NCBI GenBank assembly: GCA_002316675.1
Contig: DCDZ01000062.1
Location: forward strand, 1 to 13,834
DNA: 13,834 nucleotides
Source: Tyzzerella sp. UBA1042
Lineage (GTDB): Bacteria; Bacillota; Clostridia; Lachnospirales; Anaerotignaceae
Direction of reading: 5' to 3'
Part shown: positions 1-6,152 of the stretch, piece after piece
How the letters are laid out: every line of letters starts with the position of its first letter
Numbering within the stretch: position 1 is the stretch's first letter
Notes under the pieces: generated by a model
Database searches by the model: none
Told to the model about the DNA's origin: nothing
Seen by the model: only the letters and a program-made list of their open reading frames with translations
Position numbers and translations under genes: made by a program

Positions 1-47
1 GCACACAGGGGCAGACAGTGGGCAACACGAGGGAGCACGCTGTTTAA

Positions 48-296
48 TTATATTGTGCTTTCTCGGATAGGCTGTTCTTCCACTTTGGGTTTCTTAGTTT
101 TTGTCTGGGGTTTGCTGTCCTCGGTGGTTTCGTCAATGTATTCACGGACAGCGACAGGCACATATTTTTCGTAGAGTTTCACCAGTGCATCAGCAAGTTC
201 CTGTTCTATGGAGACATCTTTCTTCTCCATATACCGCTTGGTTGCTTTTAGCTTTTCGGATTCCATTTGTACGGAAATACTTTCTTTCTTCATCAT
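48..296 (-). CDS. DUF6103-like small ICE protein
   Basis: An 82-residue, strongly charged protein with no signal or membrane segment. The first 45 residues are predicted helical and resemble small ICE proteins annotated as DUF6103, with the pattern ESISVQ...EKLKATKRYMEKKD...ELADALVKLYEKYVP. The tail (from about residue 58) is a Lys/Pro/Glu-rich, probably disordered segment. The ATG overlaps the stop of the preceding DUF3846-like gene (TAATG), and a GGGAGG site lies in the end of that gene, so translation is probably coupled. A second ATG follows directly. Function is unknown; the amphipathic N-terminus and position suggest a DNA-binding or accessory factor, which is inference. Confidence 0.75.
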   Translation of the reverse strand: MMKKESISVQMESEKLKATKRYMEKKDVSIEQELADALVKLYEKYVPVAVREYIDETTEDSKPQTKTKKPKVEEQPIRESTI

Positions 297-679
297 TACA
301 TACCTCCCAAAAAATCAAAACCAACGATAGTTGCTCTGGGTTCAAGCTCAGGTTCTTGACCTGTGAATGTAGGAATATCCGCAAATTTCTGAGAGTATTT
401 TGCGATTTGTTCCTCGCTTAGAGAGCCAAAGTTTTCTCCATCATCGCCACAAATAAAAAAAGGACCGCAGATAATATCGTTTTCGAGTCTGCGGTTAGGG
501 TCCATTCCATTTAATTTTCCTTCTTCATTGATAATGGCAAGACAGCCATCATCAAGATAAACGCACTCAATATTTCCCTCGACTTCCTTTTGCAAGCCAT
601 CGAGAGTATTCTCAATTTTCTTGACCACAGGAGGCTGTCCGACCTCAATTTTTACAACCTTAATCATATTTTCTTTCAT
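296..679 (-). CDS. DUF3846-like protein
   Basis: A 127-residue protein. It opens with IKVVKIEVGQPPVVKKIENT and continues with a LQKEVEGNIECVYLDDGCLAIINEEGKL segment, N-R and an ICGPFFICG core. This is the pattern of the DUF3846 family, common in Clostridia ICEs and phages and of unknown function. An open frame extends upstream to 928, but that part overlaps the previous gene out of frame. The start at 679 is preferred because an AGGAG site sits nine bases upstream; an in-frame ATG at 667 is the alternative. The stop overlaps the next ATG (TAATG). Probably cytosolic; no catalytic motif is evident. Confidence 0.8.
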   Translation of the reverse strand: MKENMIKVVKIEVGQPPVVKKIENTLDGLQKEVEGNIECVYLDDGCLAIINEEGKLNGMDPNRRLENDIICGPFFICGDDGENFGSLSEEQIAKYSQKFADIPTFTGQEPELEPRATIVGFDFLGGM

Positions 680-695
680 TGCTTTTCTCTCCTTT

Positions 696-1265
696 TTACA
701 TACTGAGTGTTGGTTCTGACACAGCTTGCTCTTGCTTAAATTCATCTTTGAGCTTGAGATAAAAGACATCATCTTCCACCTCAATATCTGAAAATTCTTC
801 TCGCTTTTGGAGTTCTCGGAGTAGGATTGCACCAATACCATTGTTCTCAGTAATGGGCAATCCGTAATGCTTTTCTGCACCATCACAGTCAAAGGAATAG
901 TCACATTCAACAGACATTTCGATTGCATCTTTTACAATCTGCTCCACCACCAGTGAGATTTGCTTGTCTACATACTCCTTGATATTGGGCATGAATGCTG
1001 TGTAGCGAGCGTAATCATAGCCTTGGCTGTCGATTAAAACTCCGTCACCGCTTTCGGTGTCCATTGCTAAAAGTCCATGGACTACACCCGCCGAGTCCAC
1101 AAACATATCCTCTTTTCGGTCTGCAATAAACTGTTCATCACAAAGAAGATTATCACAGAAATTCTCAAATCTCTCGTGATCCATTTCCTCAATGGCTTCA
1201 ATAACACAAGGCTTGGCATCTATTGCCGACAACTTTCTTTCAAAAACAGCTTTGGTTGATAACAT
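696..1265 (-). CDS. Acidic accessory ICE protein, possibly DUF6329-like
   Basis: A 189-residue acidic protein without membrane segments or obvious catalytic motif. The first part (KAVFERKLSAIDAKPCVIEA) and the following E/D-rich stretch containing LLAMDTESGDGVLIDSQGYD resemble small proteins found beside DUF3846 and DUF6103 genes in ICEs; the DUF6329 label is from memory and tentative. The ATG follows an AAGGA-type site and lies 15 bases after the M23 peptidase stop. The next gene starts 16 bases downstream of its stop, so it sits in the tail of the conjugation operon. The role is not known; high acidity would also fit a DNA-mimic or antirestriction idea, but nothing specific supports it. Confidence 0.65.
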   Translation of the reverse strand: MLSTKAVFERKLSAIDAKPCVIEAIEEMDHERFENFCDNLLCDEQFIADRKEDMFVDSAGVVHGLLAMDTESGDGVLIDSQGYDYARYTAFMPNIKEYVDKQISLVVEQIVKDAIEMSVECDYSFDCDGAEKHYGLPITENNGIGAILLRELQKREEFSDIEVEDDVFYLKLKDEFKQEQAVSEPTLSM

Positions 1266-1280
1266 AAAATCATCCTTTCC

Positions 1281-2378
1281 TTACGGTAAATAACTTCTTG
1301 GGTTTTGTTTTTCTCCACCGATTCGAATTTCAAAGTGGAGATGATTGCCTGTACTTCTGCCTGTGGTTCCTACTTCTGCAATTTTGTCACCTGCCTTTAC
1401 TTGTTGCCCCTCGCTTACCAAAATCTTGGAGCAGTGGGCATATAAAGTTATAAAACCACCGCCATGATCCACCATCACATGGTAGCCATAGCCCGTAGTA
1501 GAGTGGCGAACTACATAGACTGTTCCATCTAAAGCGGAGCAAATTGGAGTGCCTTTCGGTGCGCCTAAGTCAATTCCGCTATGCCCGGCACTCTTTCCTG
1601 TGAAGGGGTCTTTGCGGTAGCCAAACTCACTGGTGACCATAGAACGCCAACTCTCACCTAACGGTGAGCAGAAACCGTCTGCGCCTATAAACGGTGCAGA
1701 CGACAGAGGAAGTCCGTTTGACCATTCATCAAATTCTGAGCCATAGGTCGGAGCTGGTCTTCCATAAAGAACTCTATAATAAATTTCAGTAGCGTTAGTT
1801 TTATTTTCAAAGGTAGATGTTACACCCATTGCTTGTGAGATGTTTGAATACACCACGGGCAGTTCCTTGATGGGAACTGCCACGATATAGGTTTCTTCCT
1901 CGGTGGTTTCATTGCCGTCTGCATTGGTGGTTGTGACTGTCCTTGTGCGTTCCTCGTAGGTAACAAAGCAATCCACAAACTGCCTATGCTCCAACCTTGA
2001 TGGCCTTTCAGAGCCGAAAAACAGAGAATAAAAAATAGCCTTAACTCTTACCGAGTCCAGGCTATCTCCATCTTCCATTTCGCTATTCACCGAGGCAATC
2101 GTGCCATCTAAGAGTGTAAAGCTGCCACGCATATCCTCAATGTATCCTCTGTAATCCTCGGGAACATTACCCGAAATTACACCGCCCTCGAAGCACAAAC
2201 CAACAGCGGTATTGTTATGGTCAGCAGTGCCGGAGAGCAGTCCACAGATTAAAACAATAATTAAAATAACAGGCGACACAACAAGACCAAGTGTCCAAGT
2301 TATTCCTTTTCGCAGTTTCTCATTACTAAGAGCCGTGAGAGTTGCTTTGGCAATGAGGGTTCCCGATATGGCCGCCAT
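1281..2378 (-). CDS. Membrane-anchored M23 (LytM) peptidase of the conjugation apparatus
   Basis: A 365-residue peptidoglycan endopeptidase that probably opens the cell wall locally for the mating channel. One membrane segment lies at about residues 26-48, followed by an extracellular linker domain (50-230) and a C-terminal M23 domain (about 235-365). The zinc and catalytic residues are intact: H266 and D270 in HSGID, H315 in LYAH, and H346/H348 in NHLHFE. The PKGTPICSALDGTV and VKAGDKIAEVGTTGRSTG segments are typical of the lysostaphin fold. There is no N-terminal lysozyme-like domain, which many ICE hydrolases have. The ATG overlaps the virB4 stop (TAATG), so its synthesis is probably coupled to VirB4. 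The linker contains a Thr/Glu-rich loop near 145-162. Confidence 0.93.
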   Translation of the reverse strand: MAAISGTLIAKATLTALSNEKLRKGITWTLGLVVSPVILIIVLICGLLSGTADHNNTAVGLCFEGGVISGNVPEDYRGYIEDMRGSFTLLDGTIASVNSEMEDGDSLDSVRVKAIFYSLFFGSERPSRLEHRQFVDCFVTYEERTRTVTTTNADGNETTEEETYIVAVPIKELPVVYSNISQAMGVTSTFENKTNATEIYYRVLYGRPAPTYGSEFDEWSNGLPLSSAPFIGADGFCSPLGESWRSMVTSEFGYRKDPFTGKSAGHSGIDLGAPKGTPICSALDGTVYVVRHSTTGYGYHVMVDHGGGFITLYAHCSKILVSEGQQVKAGDKIAEVGTTGRSTGNHLHFEIRIGGEKQNPRSYLP

Positions 2379-4207
2379 TACCTACCACCCGCCTTGCCGA
2401 ATAGCTTTTCCTTATACTCTGGTGCGTGAACAGCAAGATTGTATCGCTCATTACCGCATTTATAGAGGCACACTCCACGCTGTGGAAAACGGATGAGCTT
2501 GTACTCGCTTTCCTCAAGCTGCAAGGTGTCCATATAGAATTTGGCATCAACTGCTCCGGCATTAAACAAGAATTGGTGGGTAGGGATAGAGAATAAAGGT
2601 TTTGTCAGCTCACGAATTCCCTCAATATTAAAGTCCTCCAAATTCTGACTGCTCAGAATTACAGAGGACTCTTTTTTACGCACTCGTTTCATAAAGTTAC
2701 GAATATATTCGATTGCTGTTGTGTTGGTTAAGAATAAATACATTTCGTCAATGGCGGCGGCGGTGTTGCCCTCGGTGAGTAGCTTATCCGACATAAAAGA
2801 CAGCACATTAAAAAGCAAAGCATTCTTCACATTTTTACTTGCTTGGAGTAAGCCTTTCACGCCAAACACAATGAAGCGGTCTGAGGTGATATTGGTGTGG
2901 CCATTAAAGAACTTGCTTTCTGCTCCCATGCACATAGAGTGCAGTCCAAGGAGAATTTCTTGCAATAAATCTGCTGTGTAAAGCTGATGCTTGTTGCTAT
3001 CATACCCCTGGTATTCTTCCTCAATGAGAGCATAGAGATCTGATAATATCGGGTAGTTCTTGGGTTCAAGGGTAGAAAAATCGGTGCTGTCGCTGATGTT
3101 CCATTTGGTGTAAAGTCTGCTAAGCATAATTTCAATGACATCAATATGCTTATCACTAAAATCCTTATAGCAACGGAAAAAGTCCTTCAAAAAAGAAATG
3201 TGCTGACTTAATTTTGTTGCTTGCCTAAATGTAATAGGAGCATCCTTGTCATGAACTGAGCTGCCGTCATCCCACGATTTCGGTTCAAGAGGGTTAATCA
3301 TATACTGCCCACTCATTAAGTCAATAAAACAACCGCCTAAGTTTTCGGAAAGGTCGATGTACTCATGTTCGGGATCAAGACAAATTATGCTTTTACCACT
3401 TTCCAAGATGTTGCACAGAATTAGCTTTAGGAGATAGCTTTTGCCTTGCCCTGAGTTGCCCAAAATCAAGATACAAGGGTTCGTCTTATCATCATCACGC
3501 TTATCGAAATCTACAAGGATATTTGAGCCAAACTTATCTCGCCCAAGGTAAAAACCGTGACTGTCGGTCTTACCCGAATAGTTAAAGGGGTAAAGGTTGG
3601 CAACAGAGGATGCGGGTAACACTCTTTCATATTGATTACCAAAGACATTTCGTCCCGATGGGCCGACACATAAAAAGCCTTGTTGCTGACGGAGCAATAG
3701 TCTGTCTACATTGAGCTTACTGCGAACAAGCTCGGTCAGCACATCGGTCTGCAACAGCTTTAGACTGTCGTAGTCATTGGCGGTTAGTTCAATGTAAACA
3801 GCACAGTGTAGGAGTGGCTCTCGATTTCGATGCATGGTAGAAACCATTGTTACCACATCCTGCAGATTGCTTTCGGCGGTTACCGTTTCCTTTAGGTCAT
3901 TGGTGTTGCTGCTTTTCATACGGTTCTTGTTGGTTGCATTATGGATAATTCTCTTTTCCTCGTTGGCGGTTACTTGCCTTGTATAGATACGCAAGGTTAC
4001 TCCGTCTTTCTCCCCAAGGTGGCGAAGGATTGCCTGTTCCGATGTGGCTGTGGGGTATTCTCGCAGAGCATAAACACATCGAAAAGTGTTGCCGCAGATA
4101 TAGTGATCGGTGTTGAATTTCACCACCGATGGGGCAATCATATCCAAGTAGGCTTTGATTTTGGTATCCTGATGCGGTGGAGATTGGGGCTTTTTTATTC
4201 TTACCAT
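2378..4207 (-). CDS. virB4: VirB4-like conjugation ATPase
   Basis: A 609-residue motor ATPase of the type IV secretion (mating) channel, acting at the inner face of the membrane. Residues 1-200 form a VirB4 N-domain (SVVKFNTDHYICGNTFRCVY near the start). Walker A is GNSGQGKS at 250-257, Walker B is AAIDE ending at D487-E488, and SSQNLEDF near 519-526 fits the sensor region. The C-terminal PQRGVCLYKCG segment is usual in the family. Length and motifs indicate an intact protein. The ATG follows an AAAGG site ten bases upstream. The gene is separated from its probable upstream partner (191-residue VirB4-N-like gene) by an oppositely oriented HNH gene and a minus-strand terminator-like hairpin, so its expression may be uncoupled from the rest of the operon. 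The stop overlaps the M23 gene start. Confidence 0.93.
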   Translation of the reverse strand: MVRIKKPQSPPHQDTKIKAYLDMIAPSVVKFNTDHYICGNTFRCVYALREYPTATSEQAILRHLGEKDGVTLRIYTRQVTANEEKRIIHNATNKNRMKSSNTNDLKETVTAESNLQDVVTMVSTMHRNREPLLHCAVYIELTANDYDSLKLLQTDVLTELVRSKLNVDRLLLRQQQGFLCVGPSGRNVFGNQYERVLPASSVANLYPFNYSGKTDSHGFYLGRDKFGSNILVDFDKRDDDKTNPCILILGNSGQGKSYLLKLILCNILESGKSIICLDPEHEYIDLSENLGGCFIDLMSGQYMINPLEPKSWDDGSSVHDKDAPITFRQATKLSQHISFLKDFFRCYKDFSDKHIDVIEIMLSRLYTKWNISDSTDFSTLEPKNYPILSDLYALIEEEYQGYDSNKHQLYTADLLQEILLGLHSMCMGAESKFFNGHTNITSDRFIVFGVKGLLQASKNVKNALLFNVLSFMSDKLLTEGNTAAAIDEMYLFLTNTTAIEYIRNFMKRVRKKESSVILSSQNLEDFNIEGIRELTKPLFSIPTHQFLFNAGAVDAKFYMDTLQLEESEYKLIRFPQRGVCLYKCGNERYNLAVHAPEYKEKLFGKAGGR

Positions 4208-4244
4208 GAGTTTTTTTCCTTTCTTTTTTGATTTTGGATATAGG

Positions 4245-4269
4245 AAAAACCGCTTATTTTGTAAGCGGT
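4245..4269 (-). terminator. Intrinsic terminator-like hairpin upstream of virB4
   Basis: A perfect 8-bp stem (ACCGCTTA at 4249-4256, TAAGCGGT at 4262-4269) with a 5-base loop. Read on the minus strand, it is followed by a run of T residues (GGTTTTTCC). There is no T-run on the plus-strand side, so termination is expected only for leftward transcription, i.e. transcripts entering virB4. It lies 42 bases ahead of the virB4 ATG. Confidence 0.6.
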
Positions 4270-4302
4270 CTTGGGTAATTCATATACAAATTCAAATGTG
4301 AG

Positions 4303-4311
4303 TGGTATACT
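4303..4311 (+). promoter_or_regulatory. Extended -10 promoter of the HNH gene
   Basis: TGGTATACT matches the extended -10 consensus TGnTATAAT at seven of eight defined positions. It sits about 45 bases upstream of the HNH start codon in an A+T-rich stretch. No good -35 hexamer is visible, which is tolerated for extended -10 promoters. It gives the HNH gene its own plus-strand transcription, against the surrounding operon. Confidence 0.5.
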
Positions 4312-4355
4312 TTTAATTAAATTTAACAAAACAATACTGTTAAGAAGGTGCTGTT

Positions 4356-5258
4356 GTGGGACGAAAAAATCTATCGGATGCCATGAAAAATCGATTATTA
4401 GAAAAAAATGCCTATGCCTGTTGTGTCTGCAAGCAGTTTGGGGTAGGACTAAACTTTCATCACTTGGATGGTGATAGCAGCAACACTGTGGATGAAAACA
4501 TAGCCGTATTATGCGTTCAGGAACATGATGCTCATCATCGCCCAAATCAATATACAGCCTCAAAACATTTAGATTTAAGTGTAGATAAATTGACAAAATA
4601 TAAACTTGATTGGGAAAGCTTTGTTTCTGAATGCAAGAAAGATTCTCCAAATGTATTAGCCACAATAAATGTGTATGGTGCTATTGACAATATAGTTGGA
4701 ATGAAAATAGTATTTCAATGGACAAACGGAAAAATTGCCTTTGAAAGAACATATCAGCTGTTAGATAAACCAATGGATGCATGGATTGATATGGCTTTAG
4801 AAGAGGTCTTAAGATTAGGAAAAAATATTAAAGTTGCTTTAATTGACGAACCATTACCAATCGAATATTGCGAAATCCATAGAAATAGTATATCCCGAAC
4901 CATTGATGAATGCGTGGCCATAATGCTTACTAATGACGATTGGGAAGATGAGGCATTGGCAACAATTTACCTCAATCCATTACAACCATCGTTTGCGTTA
5001 ACAATTTTCTACAAAAGTAAAGAACCCATCTACAGTGTATTTGCCCATAAATGTGGAAACTCTCTACATTTATTAGATTACAAAAAGGAAGAGCGATTGC
5101 ATTGGAGCAAAAGATCATCAAAAAGTACACAAGTGACTAATCTAATCAATGATTTGTTATCAAAATGGCATATTAAAAAGATTATAATTGGCACAGGAGA
5201 TGATAATAATCCAACAATTATTAACAACTTAGTGTTGCCCGAAATATGGGAGTGTTAA
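4356..5258 (+). CDS. HNH nuclease-like protein with unknown C-terminal domain
   Basis: A 300-residue protein. The N-terminus is a zinc-binding HNH module: C22-x2-C25, H35-H36 with LDGD, N48 (ENIAVLC), C53, H57 and H60-H61, matching the HH...N...LCxxxH order of HNH nucleases that cut DNA. Residues 90-300 form a mixed alpha/beta region that is not recognised; it ends in an IIIGTGDDNN loop. The start is a GTG at 4356 with GAAGG seven bases upstream. The gene faces the conjugation operon, with 56 bases to the convergent stop of the VirB4-N-like gene, and is A+T-rich compared with it. Candidate roles are a defence effector (the C-terminal domain as sensor) or a free-standing homing-type nuclease; neither is shown. 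Confidence 0.85.
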   Translation: MGRKNLSDAMKNRLLEKNAYACCVCKQFGVGLNFHHLDGDSSNTVDENIAVLCVQEHDAHHRPNQYTASKHLDLSVDKLTKYKLDWESFVSECKKDSPNVLATINVYGAIDNIVGMKIVFQWTNGKIAFERTYQLLDKPMDAWIDMALEEVLRLGKNIKVALIDEPLPIEYCEIHRNSISRTIDECVAIMLTNDDWEDEALATIYLNPLQPSFALTIFYKSKEPIYSVFAHKCGNSLHLLDYKKEERLHWSKRSSKSTQVTNLINDLLSKWHIKKIIIGTGDDNNPTIINNLVLPEIWEC

Positions 5259-5314
5259 AGTTTCTAAATTGATTGATTAGGGCGAGTCTTTCTAACTTGC
5301 CGTTTGCCAGCCCC

Positions 5315-5890
5315 TTATTCATTCAAGATAACCCAGCGCTCTCCGTCAAAGTCCTCGTACCTATCGGATGTTACATTTTGCTCAAAGTAGACGGCGAGGA
5401 TTCTCTTGATGTCGGCACTATTGGCTCGCCTTGTGGTAAACCCTTGGTCTTTGAGGTTCTTCTCAATTCGGGAGAGGTAGGAAAACACATCACTTTCTTT
5501 TTCGCTTTTTAGACGAATGATGATTAAAAACTCTCTTGCCGTTGCCATCTGTACCTGCATTCGGTCAAGGTTTTGACTGTCCTGCAATAGTAGTTTTCGG
5601 ATAATGGGATTGCTTTCTTCATCCATACGCTCACGAAGGAATGCCTTGTTATCGTCAAAGTTTTCCTTGGAATTAAGGCACAGGATCTCAATTTCCGCAA
5701 TGCCTTTCATCACATTCATAAGCGAATAAATCCTTGCTGCCACACTGCTTTCCGATAAAACAGAGATATTTGTGGGGTGAATAATGAAGTACACCAGTTC
5801 CCCATTGGGAGTGCCAAGGCTGTAATCGGTGATGCGTTCAATGTTCATAAGACTTTGCGTAGATACCGAGCCTTTCTCATTTTTACTCAT
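5315..5890 (-). CDS. VirB4-N-like conjugation accessory protein
   Basis: A 191-residue soluble protein. The stretch NGELVYFIIHPTNISVLSES followed by AARIYSLMNVMKGIAEIEILCLN and later REFLIIIRL resembles the N-terminal domain of VirB4/TraE ATPases, which scaffolds the channel, but no Walker motifs follow. The adjacent VirB4 has its own N-domain and start, so this looks like a separate small subunit rather than a broken piece. It overlaps the PrgI-like gene by eight bases and has GGAGG seven bases before its ATG, so the two are probably co-translated. The central RERMDEESNPIIRKLLLQDSQNLD segment is helical and could be an interaction arm. Exact family not named. Confidence 0.8.
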   Translation of the reverse strand: MSKNEKGSVSTQSLMNIERITDYSLGTPNGELVYFIIHPTNISVLSESSVAARIYSLMNVMKGIAEIEILCLNSKENFDDNKAFLRERMDEESNPIIRKLLLQDSQNLDRMQVQMATAREFLIIIRLKSEKESDVFSYLSRIEKNLKDQGFTTRRANSADIKRILAVYFEQNVTSDRYEDFDGERWVILNE

Positions 5891-6152
5891 TGGCTGACCT
5901 CCATTCGTAGTTTTGTGGCTTTAGAAAAAAGAAAGCCATAGCATATTTTATAAAGTCGAGGATACTCACATCCTCAAATCGAATTGACAAAAAAGCATAG
6001 ACGGCAGTTATGACTATGGGCAGTAGCAGTCCTGTCTGCGAGAACGCAAAGACAGAAATAAGCAAGCCGATGGCAATGATGCCAATGTCACGCAGCTCCC
6101 ACAGCCACAGAGTTGCCTTTGCTTTTAGATTGTCCGGGTATAGATATTCCAA
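5883..6152 (-). CDS. PrgI/VirB3-like membrane protein
   Basis: An 89-residue protein with two closely spaced membrane segments (about 22-38 and 42-57) and a conserved-looking frame: LYPDNLKAKATLWLW at the start and FFLKPQNYEW at the end. Small two-helix proteins of this kind precede VirB4 in Gram-positive conjugation operons (PrgI family, VirB3-like) and dock the ATPase to the channel. The start is TTG directly after the methyltransferase beta stop (TAATTG), with AAAGGAGG eight bases upstream inside that gene. This makes translational coupling to the methyltransferase likely. Confidence 0.85.
   Translation of the reverse strand: MEYLYPDNLKAKATLWLWELRDIGIIAIGLLISVFAFSQTGLLLPIVITAVYAFLSIRFEDVSILDFIKYAMAFFFLKPQNYEWRSANE

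Larger units (their letters stand above)
4219..5293. other. Putative inserted HNH cassette in the conjugation operon
   Basis: This stretch of about 1.07 kb holds one plus-strand gene between two minus-strand transfer genes. It is visibly A+T-richer than both neighbours. The six bases AGAAAG (minus-strand reading) occur at both margins, at 4219-4224 and 5288-5293. Removing one copy plus the interior would leave the VirB4-N-like stop, about 20 bases, then AGAAAGG as the virB4 ribosome binding site. That is what an unbroken operon would look like. The repeat is short and purine-rich, so it could be chance. Confidence 0.4.

Noticed and set aside
296..928. Long 210-codon version of the DUF3846-like gene
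   Set aside because: The first 83 codons overlap the preceding gene in another frame and look random; a proper ribosome site precedes the ATG at 679.
4201..4665. Minus-strand open frame of 154 codons that would join onto virB4
   Set aside because: It runs opposite to the HNH zinc motif, has no ribosome site and has low-complexity His/Leu-rich content; the virB4 start at 4207 has its own site.
5315..5890. The VirB4-N-like gene as the cut-off front half of virB4, broken by the HNH insertion
   Set aside because: The downstream VirB4 has a complete N-domain, start codon and ribosome site, and the 191-residue protein has a natural-looking end. Two separate genes is simpler.
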